Source: Rhizobium oryziradicis (GTDB taxonomy: Bacteria; Pseudomonadota; Alphaproteobacteria; Rhizobiales; Rhizobiaceae). Taken from it: DNA of 64,000 nucleotides. Positions 28,416 through 37,750 of the stretch are shown in pieces; position 1 is the stretch's first letter; the number at the start of each line of letters is the position of its first letter. The position numbers and the translations under genes were made by a program. The notes under the pieces are model-generated. The model saw nothing but the letters and a program-made list of their open reading frames with translations, ran no database searches and was not told the origin of the DNA. The stretch spans positions 181,707 through 245,706 of the forward strand of contig NZ_MKIM01000025.1 of assembly GCF_001939045.1 (NCBI RefSeq), in the 5' to 3' direction.

Positions 28416-29258
28416 TTACTTGTCGGTTTCTGTGAGGCCCTTGATGAACCAGCTCTGGAACACCACCACGATGACAATCGGGGGCAGCATAGCGAGCACG
28501 GCCATGGCAAAGGCTTCGTTATAATCGGGAATTTGTGCGCCCACCCAGACCTGAAGGATCTGCTTGATACCGCGCATCAGCGTGTAAAAGCTCTCATCCG
28601 TGGTCATCAGCATCGGCCAGAGATATTGGTTCCAGCCATAGACGAACATGATGATGAACACCGCCGCAATCATGGTGCGCGACAGTGGCACCAGAATATC
28701 GATCAGGAACTTGAACGGGCCTGCACCATCAATGCGGGCGGCTTCCAGCAATTCTTCCGGCACCGATTTGAAAAACTGGCGAAAGAAGAAGGTGCCGGTG
28801 GCCGAGGCCAAAAGCGGCAGGATCAAGCCGGTATAGGAGTTCAGCAGGCCAAGATCACTCGCCACTTTGTAGGATGGCATGATGCGCACTTCCAGCGGCA
28901 ACAGCAGCGTGGTGAAGATGATCCAAAACGCCAGCGTGGCAAAGCGAAAGCGGAAATAGACAATGGCGTAAGCGGCCATCATCGACAGCACGATCTTGCC
29001 GATGGCAAAGCCAAGGCCAAGGATCAGCGAATTAATCAACATGTTGAGACCCGTGACCTTGCCGTTAAAGCCTGTCTGGGCAAACAGCACCTTATGATAG
29101 GTCTCTTCCAGATGCCCGCCCATGGAGAGCATCAGGCCTTTCTGGTGAATTTCGGCTGCCGTATGCGACGAGGTGGTAAAGGCCACCACCAGCGGGCCGA
29201 GCATGACAATCACGCCGAGGATCAGGATCACATGGTCGAAAAGCTTGGTTTTATACAT
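28416..29258 (-). CDS. ugpE: sn-Glycerol-3-phosphate ABC transporter permease
   Basis: Inner-membrane permease of 280 residues with six predicted helices and the EAA-type coupling motif [24 protein letters not shown] contacting the ATPase. Starts at 29258 with GAGGAG seven bases upstream. It sits 10 bases after ugpA and 11 bases before ugpC, so the three genes are one transcription unit. Confidence 0.93.
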   Translation of the reverse strand: MYKTKLFDHVILILGVIVMLGPLVVAFTTSSHTAAEIHQKGLMLSMGGHLEETYHKVLFAQTGFNGKVTGLNMLINSLILGLGFAIGKIVLSMMAAYAIVYFRFRFATLAFWIIFTTLLLPLEVRIMPSYKVASDLGLLNSYTGLILPLLASATGTFFFRQFFKSVPEELLEAARIDGAGPFKFLIDILVPLSRTMIAAVFIIMFVYGWNQYLWPMLMTTDESFYTLMRGIKQILQVWVGAQIPDYNEAFAMAVLAMLPPIVIVVVFQSWFIKGLTETDK

Positions 29259-29268
29259 GGTCGTCTCC

Positions 29269-30150
29269 TCAACCGTAATGGACGCGCCGCTCGATGAAGC
29301 GGAACTGGATCATGGTCAAAACCAGCACGACCACCATCAGGATCACCGATTGCGCAGACGATGAGCCAATGTCATTGCCGCGGAAACCATCGGTGTAGAC
29401 CTTGTAGACCAGGGTGATCGGATTATCAGCGGGCTTGTCCTTGACGATCACGTCGATCACGCCAAACGTATCAAACAGCGAATAGGTCATATTGACCACC
29501 AGCAGGAAGAACGCGGTGGGCGTCAAAAGCGGCATGGTCACAGTCCAGAACCTTCGCGTGCCTGAGCGGCAATCCAGCGTGGCAGCTTCGCGCACAGAGG
29601 CGGGAATGCCTTGCAGGCCTGAGAGGATGAAGATGAAATTATAGGGAATCTGGTTCCACACGGCGATAGACACCATGGCAAAGGCGGTGTCGAAATAGTT
29701 CAGGCCCACCTTCATGTCCCAGCCAAACAGGGCCACGAATTTCACAAAGGGGCCGATGTGCTGATCAAAGAACATCATGCCAATCAGGCCAGCCACGGGC
29801 GGCGCGATGGCATAGACCACGATCAGCAGGGTCTTGTAGGCCGATTGTCCCCGGATCACGGCATCAGCCTTGACGGCGAGCACGGTTCCAATGGACAGCA
29901 CCAGAAACGTCACCACAACACTGAAGCAGAGCGTAAACAGCGCGATCTTGCGATATTCCGATGAACCAAACATATCGGCATAATTGGCAAGGCCGACAAA
30001 GGTCGAGCCAAAGCCAAACGGATCTTCAATATAAAACGACGACTGGATGGCCTGCACGGCTGGCCAATAGAAGAAGATGGCCACAATGCAAAATTGCGGA
30101 GCCAGGAAAAAATAGGGCAGAAATCGCGAGTTGAACTGAACACGCTTCAT
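29269..30150 (-). CDS. ugpA: sn-Glycerol-3-phosphate ABC transporter permease
   Basis: Inner-membrane permease of 293 residues, partner of UgpE. It starts with LPYFFLAPQFCIVAIFFYWPAVQAIQSSF and has the coupling loop SVREAATLDCRSGTRRFW, in which the usual conserved glycine context (EAA...G) is kept. The ATG at 30150 is preceded by AAAGG. It is separated from ugpB by a hairpin, which likely lowers its expression relative to the binding protein. Confidence 0.93.
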   Translation of the reverse strand: MKRVQFNSRFLPYFFLAPQFCIVAIFFYWPAVQAIQSSFYIEDPFGFGSTFVGLANYADMFGSSEYRKIALFTLCFSVVVTFLVLSIGTVLAVKADAVIRGQSAYKTLLIVVYAIAPPVAGLIGMMFFDQHIGPFVKFVALFGWDMKVGLNYFDTAFAMVSIAVWNQIPYNFIFILSGLQGIPASVREAATLDCRSGTRRFWTVTMPLLTPTAFFLLVVNMTYSLFDTFGVIDVIVKDKPADNPITLVYKVYTDGFRGNDIGSSSAQSVILMVVVLVLTMIQFRFIERRVHYG

Positions 30151-30169
30151 CGCGGCAACCTTTCAAAGA

Positions 30170-30199
30170 AAACCCCGGAGGCGAAAACTCGCCTCCGGG
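30170..30199 (-). terminator. Attenuating hairpin between ugpB and ugpAEC
   Basis: An 11-bp perfect stem (CCCGGAGGCGA with TCGCCTCCGGG), 4-base loop, followed on the minus strand by GTTTTC. It sits in the 74-base ugpB-ugpA gap. Such hairpins after a binding-protein gene usually give partial termination or protect the upstream mRNA so that the binding protein is made in excess. Confidence 0.75.
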
Positions 30200-30224
30200 A
30201 CAGATCATGTCTGAAGATGAAGTG

Positions 30225-31523
30225 TCAGCCTGCGGTCTTGGCGAAGCGTGCCAGGATTTCGTCCGCTTCCTTCTTGATGGTTTCCATCGCAGCCTTTGGC
30301 GTGGTTTCGCCTGAGAAGATCTTGTTGTATTCGCGCTCCATCACCGAGCGGATCTGTGGGTAGAAACCAAGGCGATAGCCCTTGTCCCACTCGCCGCCTG
30401 GAAGAGAAAGCTGCTGAATACCAACTTCGGCAACAGGGTTCTTCTCGTAATAGCCTTCCTTTTTGGTCAGCTCGTAAGCCGCCTTGGTGATGGCAACGTA
30501 ACCGGTGGCCTGATGGTAGAACTTCTGGATTTCGGGCGAGGTCAGGAAGTTGAAGAAAGCGGCTGTGCACTTGTTTTCAGCTTCAGACTTGCCGGACATG
30601 GCATAAAGAGCAGCGCCGCCGATGAAGCTATGCACGCCTGCGCCCTTGATGGAGCCCCAGTAGGGAAGGAAGGTCGCGGAAAATGGCATGGACGCCGTCT
30701 TCTGCAAGCCACCGAACGAGCCAGACGAGCCAACCCAAAGCGCAACCTTGCCGTCTTCAAAAGGCTTCTGGTTGTCGTTCCAGCCTGCGCCGTAGTAAGC
30801 GAAGTAGCCAGCGTCTTTCCAAGCCTTCAGCTTGTCATACATCATCACGTGGTTTGGATCGGTGACGTTGATGGTGGTGCCAGCCAGACCGTCATAACCA
30901 TTGTTGTTGGATGCAAACTGGATGTTGTTGCGAGAGAAGAAGTTCTCGGTGAACTCCCAGGTCAGCTGCGACTGCACCAGCGGAATATAGCCGGCAGCCT
31001 TCAGCTTTGGTGCGATGGCTTCAAACTCTTCCCAGGTCTTTGGCGCTTCAACACCAGCCTTTTTCAAAGCTTCGGTGTTGGTATAAAGAATAGGAGCAGA
31101 AGAGTTGAACGGCATGCCGATGAACTTGCCGGTTTTGTCGGCGTAGAAATAACGAACACCTTCAATGAAAGCGTTGCGGTCAAACTTGTAACCTGCTTTG
31201 TTCAGCAGGTCTTCGGCTGGAATGGTCGCACCCTTGGCGTTGATGATGGTGGCAGAGCCTGCATCAAACACCTGAAGAATATTGGGCTGATCGTGCGAGC
31301 GGAACGCGGCAATGCCAGCGGCCAGAGCTTCTTCGTAAGAGCCCTTGGAAACAGGCGTCAAAACGCATTCGCTTTGCGATGCGTTGAACTTCTGTGACAA
31401 TTCGTTGATGACTTCGCCGTTGCGACCACCCATGCCGTGCCACCAGCTGATGTTGGTTGCGGCAAATGATGATGTGGTCGATACAGTGACAGCCAATGCG
31501 GCCATCGAAAGCTTCTTGAACAT
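30225..31523 (-). CDS. ugpB: sn-Glycerol-3-phosphate ABC transporter substrate-binding protein
   Basis: Periplasmic binding protein of 432 residues that delivers glycerol 3-phosphate or its diesters to UgpAE. A Sec signal peptide (MFKKLSMAALAVTVSTTSSFA) is followed by ISWWHGMGGRNGEVINELSQKFN and GSYEEALAAGIAAFRS, both close to E. coli UgpB. ATG at 31523, after GAGAGG. It is the first gene of ugpBAEC. The candidate Pho box upstream suggests induction by phosphate starvation, as for E. coli ugp. Confidence 0.92.
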   Translation of the reverse strand: MFKKLSMAALAVTVSTTSSFAATNISWWHGMGGRNGEVINELSQKFNASQSECVLTPVSKGSYEEALAAGIAAFRSHDQPNILQVFDAGSATIINAKGATIPAEDLLNKAGYKFDRNAFIEGVRYFYADKTGKFIGMPFNSSAPILYTNTEALKKAGVEAPKTWEEFEAIAPKLKAAGYIPLVQSQLTWEFTENFFSRNNIQFASNNNGYDGLAGTTINVTDPNHVMMYDKLKAWKDAGYFAYYGAGWNDNQKPFEDGKVALWVGSSGSFGGLQKTASMPFSATFLPYWGSIKGAGVHSFIGGAALYAMSGKSEAENKCTAAFFNFLTSPEIQKFYHQATGYVAITKAAYELTKKEGYYEKNPVAEVGIQQLSLPGGEWDKGYRLGFYPQIRSVMEREYNKIFSGETTPKAAMETIKKEADEILARFAKTAG

Positions 31524-31570
31524 GGTTTGATCCTCTCCGCCAATGTGGGGTGAGCAAGCCATTAGAGAGG

Positions 31571-31603
31571 CTTCGTGACAGGCACTTAACTGTTTTGTGA
31601 CGA
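31571..31603 (-). promoter_or_regulatory. Candidate Pho box upstream of ugpB
   Basis: Three contiguous 11-base units read on the minus strand: TCGTCACAAAA, CAGTTAAGTGC, CTGTCACGAAG. Their 7-base heads resemble the PhoB half-site CTGTCAT, with the third the best match and the middle one weak. The array lies about 48 bases before the ugpB start. The 11-base period is that of PhoB binding. Confidence 0.5.
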
Positions 31604-31663
31604 GATGATTACAAAATGCAAAACAATAAAAATACTGAAATGCCCCTCAAAGATGACGGGATT

Positions 31664-32035
31664 TTAAAAGGCATCCTTGATGTGCAAAGGCCAGCGCCTT
31701 GGCACGATCGCCACAATATCGCAGCGAATGGAAAGCCGGGCGGCATCCGGCTGGCGCGCTAACCAGACATCGCCTGCCGCGCGAATACGGCGCTGGCTTT
31801 CAAAGCTCACGGCATCCACGGCCATCTGCCGGGATAAGCGGGCTTTCACCTCCACCAGAGCCACAAGATCACCCCGGCGGGCAATAATATCCACCTCACC
31901 CCATTTGGTCTTATGGCGCAGAGCAAGGATGCGATAGCCTTTCACCAACAGATAGGCAGCCGCCAGATATTCCGACCAGCGGCCCCGCCGTTCGGCCTTG
32001 CGGCGGGCGCTCATCGGCTTGGTCTTTGGCGTCAT
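31664..32035 (-). CDS. YraN/UPF0102 family endonuclease-like protein
   Basis: A 123-residue protein of the UPF0102 family, which has a restriction-endonuclease-like (Holliday-resolvase-like) fold. Visible features are AAAYLLVKGYRILALRHKTKWGEVDIIARRGD and LVALVEVKAR, giving the E-x-D ... E-x-K catalytic pattern of this fold. The start overlaps the rsmI stop by four bases (ATGA), and this rsmI-yraN order is widely conserved. No enzymatic role is established for the family. Confidence 0.88.
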   Translation of the reverse strand: MTPKTKPMSARRKAERRGRWSEYLAAAYLLVKGYRILALRHKTKWGEVDIIARRGDLVALVEVKARLSRQMAVDAVSFESQRRIRAAGDVWLARQPDAARLSIRCDIVAIVPRRWPLHIKDAF

Positions 32036-32976
32036 GGCTCCGATTTCAGCTCCAAAAGTCGCTGATACAGCTCTTTGCGCGGCAGGCCGGTTTGGCGGGC
32101 CGCTTCAGTTGCGGCTTTGGCGGTTTGCAAAGTTTTCGACAGCTCGATCAACAGACGATCAATATCGGCAGGCTCCGGCGCTGCTTTTGCCAAGGGAGGC
32201 CCGATCACCAACACGATCTCGCCTTTGACCTGCCGCTCATCATCATAATAGGCCGACAATTCACCCAGCGTGCCACGGCGAAACTCTTCAAATGTCTTGG
32301 TGAGTTCGCGGCATACGCAGGCGGGCCGCTCGCTGCCCATCACGTCAGCGGCGGCTGCAAGCGTTGCGCCAATCCGGTGCGGAGATTCAAAGAAAATCAG
32401 TGTTGCGGGTGTGGCTTCCCATTGCGCTAAGCGATCACGCCTTGCCTTGTCCTTGGTGGGCAAAAATCCCGCAAAGACAAAGGCATCATTGGGCAGGCCA
32501 GAGCCGACCAGCGCCGCCAAAGGCGCAGACGGCCCCGGAATAGGCACCACTTTCAAGCCTGCTTCCAACGCCAATTGCCCGAGCCGATAGCCGGGGTCCG
32601 ACACCAAAGGCGTTCCGGCATCCGACACCAGGGCCACGGATTTTCCAGCCTCCAGCGCCGCAATCAGCTTTGGCCCGACCTCTTCGGCATTGTGTTCATG
32701 ATAAGCGTAAGGCCGCGTGGTAATGCCATAGCGATCGAGCAGCACGCGGGTAACGCGGGTGTCTTCGCAGGCCAGAACATCGGCACCGGCCAGCACTTCG
32801 AGCGCGCGCAAGGTAATGTCACCGAGATTGCCAATCGGCGTGGCCACCAGATAGAGCGCGACCTCCATGGGGCGGGCAGCTACTGCCCGATCATGCAGGC
32901 GAAAGGTTTTTGCAGCGTCTTGCTCTGGGTGGTGTGGAGCTTGATGGTTTGGGGCTTGGGTCAAAATCTCGGCCAC
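32032..32976 (-). CDS. rsmI: 16S rRNA (cytidine1402-2'-O)-methyltransferase RsmI
   Basis: Methylates the 2'-OH of C1402 in the ribosomal P site. The tetrapyrrole-methylase fold is seen in LYLVATPIGNLGDITLRALE, LACEDTRVTRVLLDRYGI, VALVSDAGTPLVSDPGYRL and PIPGPSAPLAALVGSGLP. The start is taken as GTG at 32976 (314 residues); an ATG at 32868 would remove 36 residues, but rhizobial homologues commonly have such an N-terminal extension. It diverges from dnaN and is coupled to yraN. Confidence 0.93.
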   Translation of the reverse strand: MAEILTQAPNHQAPHHPEQDAAKTFRLHDRAVAARPMEVALYLVATPIGNLGDITLRALEVLAGADVLACEDTRVTRVLLDRYGITTRPYAYHEHNAEEVGPKLIAALEAGKSVALVSDAGTPLVSDPGYRLGQLALEAGLKVVPIPGPSAPLAALVGSGLPNDAFVFAGFLPTKDKARRDRLAQWEATPATLIFFESPHRIGATLAAAADVMGSERPACVCRELTKTFEEFRRGTLGELSAYYDDERQVKGEIVLVIGPPLAKAAPEPADIDRLLIELSKTLQTAKAATEAARQTGLPRKELYQRLLELKSEP

Positions 32977-33219
32977 GACTTTCTTGACGACAGGGCTATG
33001 TTCAGGGCTTCGTTATGCGGCACAGATGCGGCTGCGGCAAGCATATCACAGCCCTTCGCAGTGGAAAGCGTGCAACATCGCCACTCAAAAGCGCTTGGGG
33101 CCTTGCATTTCAGAGCCATTTCCTGCCATTTTGCCCGTCCCAATCATCCGGGCGTTAGCGCTCGGAACAGGCAGAGCCGATCCATGCAAGGATCGCACAG
33201 GTCGAAAGTGGCAGCGTCT

Positions 33220-34338
33220 ATGCGTATTACTCTTGAACGGTCCAACCTTCTGAAATCCTTGAACCACGTTCACCGGGTGGTCGAGCGCAGAAACACCATT
33301 CCGATCCTTTCCAACGTGTTGCTGCGGGCCGATGGCCAGAGCCTCGCCATGAAGGCAACCGACCTTGATCTGGAAATCACCGAAGCAACACCCGCCAATG
33401 TCGAGCAGGCTGGTGCCACCACGGTGCCCGCCCATCTGCTTTATGAAATCGTGCGCAAGCTGTCGGATGGCGCAGAAGTGCTGCTGTCGACCAACCCCGA
33501 TGGGGCCAGTATGACGGTGGCCTCCGGGCGCTCCAAATTCACGCTGCAATGCCTGCCGGAATCGGATTTCCCCGATCTGACCGCGGGCAGTTTCAGCCAT
33601 TCCTTCAAGCTCAAGGCATCGGACCTCAAGATGTTGATTGATCGCACCCAGTTTGCGATCTCAACAGAAGAGACCCGCTATTACCTCAACGGGATTTACC
33701 TGCACACCATCGAAGCCGATGGCAAATTGAAGCTGCGCGCCGTGGCAACAGACGGCCACCGTCTCGCCCGCGCCGATGTGGAAGCGCCATCTGGCTCGGA
33801 AGGCATGCCGGGCATCATCATTCCGCGCAAAACCGTGGGCGAATTGCAAAAGCTGGTCGATAATCCTGATCTGATCGTCAATCTGGAAGTGTCGGATGCC
33901 AAAATCCGCCTTGGCATTGGCGAGATCGTGCTGACCTCCAAGCTGATTGATGGCACCTTCCCCGATTACCAGCGGGTTATTCCGCAGGCCAACGACAAGG
34001 AAATGCGTGTCGATTGCCAGACCTTTGCCCGCGCCGTTGACCGCGTATCGACCATTTCGTCAGAGCGTGGCCGCGCCGTGAAGCTGGCGATTGGCGATGG
34101 TCATCTGATGCTGACCGTCAACAACCCCGATTCCGGCAGCGCCACCGAAGAAGTGGCCGTGGGCTATGACAGCGACGCCATGGAAATTGGCTTCAATGCC
34201 AAATATCTGCTCGATATCACCGCACAGCTGTCTGGCGAAGAAGCGATTTTCCTTCTGGCCGATGCAGGCTCTCCAACGCTGATCCGCGACACGGCGGGCG
34301 ATGATGCGCTCTACGTGCTCATGCCAATGAGGGTATAA
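33220..34338 (+). CDS. dnaN: DNA polymerase III beta subunit (sliding clamp)
   Basis: Ring-shaped processivity clamp for DNA polymerase III. The 372 residues start MRITLERSNLLKSLNHVHRV, have the three-domain clamp fold (VATDGHRLARA in domain 2, the hinge motif EGMPGIIIPRKT) and end in the binding-cleft tail YVLMPMRV. The ATG at 33220 gives the conserved N-terminus; the frame is open to 32575, but that part is antisense to rsmI. Unlike many bacteria, dnaN is not next to dnaA here (about 31 kb apart), as in other rhizobia. Confidence 0.97.
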   Translation: MRITLERSNLLKSLNHVHRVVERRNTIPILSNVLLRADGQSLAMKATDLDLEITEATPANVEQAGATTVPAHLLYEIVRKLSDGAEVLLSTNPDGASMTVASGRSKFTLQCLPESDFPDLTAGSFSHSFKLKASDLKMLIDRTQFAISTEETRYYLNGIYLHTIEADGKLKLRAVATDGHRLARADVEAPSGSEGMPGIIIPRKTVGELQKLVDNPDLIVNLEVSDAKIRLGIGEIVLTSKLIDGTFPDYQRVIPQANDKEMRVDCQTFARAVDRVSTISSERGRAVKLAIGDGHLMLTVNNPDSGSATEEVAVGYDSDAMEIGFNAKYLLDITAQLSGEEAIFLLADAGSPTLIRDTAGDDALYVLMPMRV

Positions 34339-34500
34339 AGGGCGGGTATCACAGAGGTCACGTTTCTCAACTTTATGGACTGCTGGTCATAATTTTTTCA
34401 CATCTGCGCCATTTTGTCTTGTTTTTGCGACAAATGAAGCGAACATACTGTTTACGCAGCCATGATGGATGCAAGACGTACTGTTAGGAGATGGCAGTCC

Positions 34501-35094
34501 ATGAAGTTCAACCTTAAAGAACGGTTTGAAAAGAAATTCGACGAGGAGATCCGCTTCTTCAAGGGTGCAATGAGAGGTCCAAAGCAGGTGGGGGCCATTG
34601 TGCCAACCTCCGGCATCACCGCGCGGCGCATGGCCAGCATCGTCAATCCAGAATCGGGCCTGCCTGTTCTGGAGCTTGGGCCGGGCACCGGCGTCATCAC
34701 CAAAGCCATTCTGAGCCGCGGCATTGAGCCGGAAAAGCTGGTGTCGGTCGAATATTCAGACGCTTTCTACCAGCATTTGAAGGCAACAATTCCCGGTGTG
34801 AATTTTGTTCAGGGCAACGCCTTCGACATTGAAAACACGCTTGGGCCATTGGCTGGCCTGACCTTTGACTGTGTGATTTCCGCTGTGCCGCTGCTCAATT
34901 TCCCCATGCAGGACCGTGTGCGCCTTGTGGAAGACATGCTGGACCGCGTCCCCCATGGCCGCCCCTTCATGCAGATCTCCTATGGCCCGATGTCGCCGGT
35001 GATCGCCAATGGCGGCAGCTATTACGTTCAGCATTTTGATTTCGTGGTGCGCAATATTCCACCAGCCCAGCTTTGGGTCTATCGCCGCCGCTGA
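34501..35094 (+). CDS. pmtA: Phospholipid N-methyltransferase PmtA
   Basis: SAM-dependent enzyme of 197 residues that methylates phosphatidylethanolamine stepwise toward phosphatidylcholine, a lipid typical of rhizobia. The start MKFNLKERFEKKFDEEIRFF matches the Agrobacterium/Sinorhizobium PmtA type; the SAM site is PVLELGPGTGVITKAIL, followed by VEYSDAF. The ATG at 34501 follows GGAGATGG. The stop overlaps the next start by one base (TGATG), so the genes are coupled. Confidence 0.9.
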   Translation: MKFNLKERFEKKFDEEIRFFKGAMRGPKQVGAIVPTSGITARRMASIVNPESGLPVLELGPGTGVITKAILSRGIEPEKLVSVEYSDAFYQHLKATIPGVNFVQGNAFDIENTLGPLAGLTFDCVISAVPLLNFPMQDRVRLVEDMLDRVPHGRPFMQISYGPMSPVIANGGSYYVQHFDFVVRNIPPAQLWVYRRR

Positions 35095-35702
35095 TGTTCG
35101 CGCTCTATCTCACCCACCCGCAAGTGCGTATAGATCCTGATGTTCCAGTTCCCCAATGGGGACTTTCATCTGTTGGCCTCGACAGGACGGCTCTGGTTTC
35201 AACTCGTGACTGGGTGCGAAATCTGGGCCGCATCATCAGCAGTGATGAGGTGAAAGCCGTTGAAACGGCGGAGATTCTGGCCAAAGCCGCGAGCATCATC
35301 CCGGAGCAGGTTGAATCCATGCATGAAAATGACCGCTCCGCCACTGGCTTTTTGCCACCACCGGCATTTGAGGCGGCAGCGGATTGGTTTTTCGCCAATC
35401 CGCATCAAAGCTTTCACGGCTGGGAACGGGCGATTGATGCGCAAAGCCGCATTGTCAGTGCTGTTGATGCCGTTTTGTCAGCGCACGATCCCACCATTCC
35501 CATCGCTTTCATCGGCCATGGCGGGGTTGGCACCCTTTTGAAATGCCATTTGAGCGGACAAATCATTTCCCGCTCCACGGATCAGCGACCCGGCGGCGGC
35601 AATCTCTTCTGTTTCACCCTTGCAGATCGGCGCATCTCATGCGACTGGACGGCCATGGAAGATTGGCAGGGAGATGGCCCATGGATGCGCGAGACCGTTT
35701 GA
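35094..35702 (+). CDS. Histidine-phosphatase-like protein with altered RHG motif
   Basis: A 202-residue protein that aligns with the histidine phosphatase (phosphoglycerate mutase-like) superfamily: N-terminal [11 protein letters not shown] in the position of the RHG motif, a [14 protein letters not shown] segment corresponding to the SxxxRaxqTA region, and the second histidine in [11 protein letters not shown]. The canonical catalytic arginine of RHG is threonine here and the glycine is proline; the arginine of the second motif is also lacking. It may be a divergent phosphatase or a catalytically dead relative. It begins on the last base of the pmtA stop and overlaps pyrF by 22 bases. Confidence 0.7.
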   Translation: MFALYLTHPQVRIDPDVPVPQWGLSSVGLDRTALVSTRDWVRNLGRIISSDEVKAVETAEILAKAASIIPEQVESMHENDRSATGFLPPPAFEAAADWFFANPHQSFHGWERAIDAQSRIVSAVDAVLSAHDPTIPIAFIGHGGVGTLLKCHLSGQIISRSTDQRPGGGNLFCFTLADRRISCDWTAMEDWQGDGPWMRETV

Positions 35703-36373
35703 TTGTTGGCTTGGATGTGCCAACCGTTGCACAAGCAGAAACGCTGGTATCAACGCTGGGTGATGATGTGCTGTTTTACAAGATCGGCTATCAACTGGCC
35801 TTTACCGGCGGTCTGGAACTGGCACGTGACATGGCGCAAAGCGGCAAGAAAATCTTTCTCGATATGAAATTGCTCGACATTGACAACACCATTGCGTCCG
35901 CCGTGGAGAATATTGTCAAAATGGGTATGACCATGCTGACCTTGCATGCTTACCCAAAAGCCATGCAAGCTGCGGTGGATGCCGCCAAAGGCTCTGATCT
36001 TTGCCTGCTCGGCGTCACCGTTCTCACCTCGATGGACAATCAGGACCTGCTGGATGCGGGCTATAGTCAGGATGCGAAAAGCCTTGTTTTGACGCGGGCG
36101 GCCCAGGCCAAAGCGGCCGGCATGGGCGGCATTGTCTGCTCGGCGCAGGAAGCAAGTGCGGTGCGCGCCATTCTTGGGCCGGATATGGCGCTTGTCACCC
36201 CCGGCATCCGCCCGGCAGGCTCGGACAATGGCGATCAAAAGCGGGTGATGACACCGGCGCAAGCCTTGATTGCGGGCTCCAGCCATCTGGTGGTGGCACG
36301 TCCCATCACCCAGGCACAAGAGCCGAAAACGGCAGCGCAGGCGATTTTGGCTGAGATGCAAACCGCCCTGTAA
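35681..36373 (+). CDS. pyrF: Orotidine 5'-phosphate decarboxylase
   Basis: Final step of UMP synthesis. The 230-residue TIM barrel shows [17 protein letters not shown], the catalytic [17 protein letters not shown] (K-D-x-x-x-D type), [10 protein letters not shown], and the phosphate loop [21 protein letters not shown]. The ATG at 35681 follows AGGGAG inside the preceding gene, a 22-base overlap on the same strand, so pyrF is part of the pmtA run. It converges on the beta-helix gene with a 17-base gap. Confidence 0.95.
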   Translation: MDARDRLIVGLDVPTVAQAETLVSTLGDDVLFYKIGYQLAFTGGLELARDMAQSGKKIFLDMKLLDIDNTIASAVENIVKMGMTMLTLHAYPKAMQAAVDAAKGSDLCLLGVTVLTSMDNQDLLDAGYSQDAKSLVLTRAAQAKAAGMGGIVCSAQEASAVRAILGPDMALVTPGIRPAGSDNGDQKRVMTPAQALIAGSSHLVVARPITQAQEPKTAAQAILAEMQTAL

Positions 36374-36390
36374 GCGTCGTTTTACCAGCG

Positions 36391-37488
36391 TTATTTTGCT
36401 TTTTGGATATTGCCGCTCAGATTATTGTTTTTTCCGTTATCGAGGATCAACTTGGCATCGCCTCCAACAATCTGATTGTTGGTGACAGTGTTGAAATCGG
36501 CAAAGCTGCGGTTATCTGCACCACTACCAAAGGGCGCTGGCGGATCGTTATTGCAGTAGAAATTCTGCCATGCCTCATGGGCATTCAGCCAAACGGCGGG
36601 CTTTGGATGCGGCAAATCCTGATACACAAAGGTATTGCCAGAAATCCGGTTGTGCTGCGGGGTCTGATGGCGGATTGTTCCGCCCTGGCCACAGTTGCGA
36701 TACAGATAAATGCCACCATGTTCCGGGTTGGTGAAGCTGTTGTTCTCAATCACATTGTGCGCAGAACCATCAACGGACATCACTTCCCTGCTTTTCGTCG
36801 TCACCTCAAAGCGATTGCCCGAAATCACGTTATGGCCCGTTTCCGAATCAAGATAGACGGCAGTTCCGTTGGTGAAACCACTGATGACAGAATGGGAAAG
36901 TGTCACTTTGGTCACCCCGGGCGCAATAAACACCGGTGTTGGGCCATCGGCAACGATGGTTAAATTCTCCAGCACAATATTGGATGGCGCAGACGCCTGG
37001 GCAAACTCGGTGTGATTGCGATTGAGCGATGATTGCCGCACATTCTCGGCCTCGCCATTGATCCCCAGTCCCGAAATGCGAATGGAGCCGTAAATCCGGC
37101 AGTTGCGGATGGTGATATTGCGCGGCACATTCCATTTGCCCTGCTCATCTTTCACCGAGCGGATTTGAATGGTCGGTGGCGTACCCTTGGGAACGCGGCC
37201 CGGAATGCCAATAATGCCACCGTGACAGTCAAGGCTTGCGCCACTGGCGTGGGCACCCAGGAAAGCAATATTCGTGGTCACCATGTCATCGCGCGTCAGA
37301 TCAACCTTGCAGGCAACCGGCTGCACCAGCGACACATCATCCGGCACCGCGCGCAAAGTCTCATAAAGCTCGGCAGAACAGGGAACGGCCCCGGGCAGAC
37401 CCCGCGTTGCCGTGGCTGCATCGACGCTTACGGACCATCCACTGTGCAGCAACAGCGCGAGAAACGCGGTGTAAACCGGCTTTGCCAT
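36391..37488 (-). CDS. Secreted right-handed parallel beta-helix protein
   Basis: A 365-residue exported protein: signal peptide VYTAFLALLLHSGWSVSVDA, then repeated NITIRNCRI, NIVLENLTI, TLSHSVISGF, NVISGNRFEV, NVIENNSFTN, NRISGNTF and NTVTNNQIVG motifs, each one coil of a PbH1-type beta helix as in pectate lyases and periplasmic NosD-like proteins. ATG at 37488 follows AAGAGG; the frame continues upstream to 37530. Several cysteines may form disulfides. The fold often binds or cleaves polysaccharide, but no catalytic set is recognisable, so the substrate is unknown. It has no operon partner. Confidence 0.8.
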   Translation of the reverse strand: MAKPVYTAFLALLLHSGWSVSVDAATATRGLPGAVPCSAELYETLRAVPDDVSLVQPVACKVDLTRDDMVTTNIAFLGAHASGASLDCHGGIIGIPGRVPKGTPPTIQIRSVKDEQGKWNVPRNITIRNCRIYGSIRISGLGINGEAENVRQSSLNRNHTEFAQASAPSNIVLENLTIVADGPTPVFIAPGVTKVTLSHSVISGFTNGTAVYLDSETGHNVISGNRFEVTTKSREVMSVDGSAHNVIENNSFTNPEHGGIYLYRNCGQGGTIRHQTPQHNRISGNTFVYQDLPHPKPAVWLNAHEAWQNFYCNNDPPAPFGSGADNRSFADFNTVTNNQIVGGDAKLILDNGKNNNLSGNIQKAK

Positions 37489-37667
37489 CAATTTTGCCTC
37501 TTGCGCCCGCGCCAGAATCGACGTTTTCAACCTATCTCAAAAGCCATATCGTTTCACAGCGTTATACTGCAACGCAAAAATACGAAAGAGCCACCCGCGC
37601 TCTTTCCCATCCACCACGCTCGCGTTTGCCTGATCAGAACAACCGCATTCCACTTTTCCCTGACAAA

Positions 37668-37701
37668 CTCTATGGCTTGACCTTGCTCTATGGCTTGACC
37701 T
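37668..37701 (+). repeat. 16-base direct repeat upstream of the DUF1330 gene
   Basis: CTCTATGGCTTGACCT occurs twice, at 37668-37683 and 37686-37701, an 18-base period. Each copy contains TTGACC, a -35-like hexamer, so the duplication may have doubled a promoter element 50-80 bases upstream of the gene at 37751. Confidence 0.65.
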
Positions 37702-37750
37702 GGGCCTCTATTTCACAGATCAAACATGAGAAAACGAAAGAGGTGATTTG

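Noticed and set aside
32575-33219. N-terminal extension of dnaN
   Set aside because: This 215-codon stretch is antisense to rsmI and not sliding-clamp-like; the clamp begins MRITLERSN at 33220.
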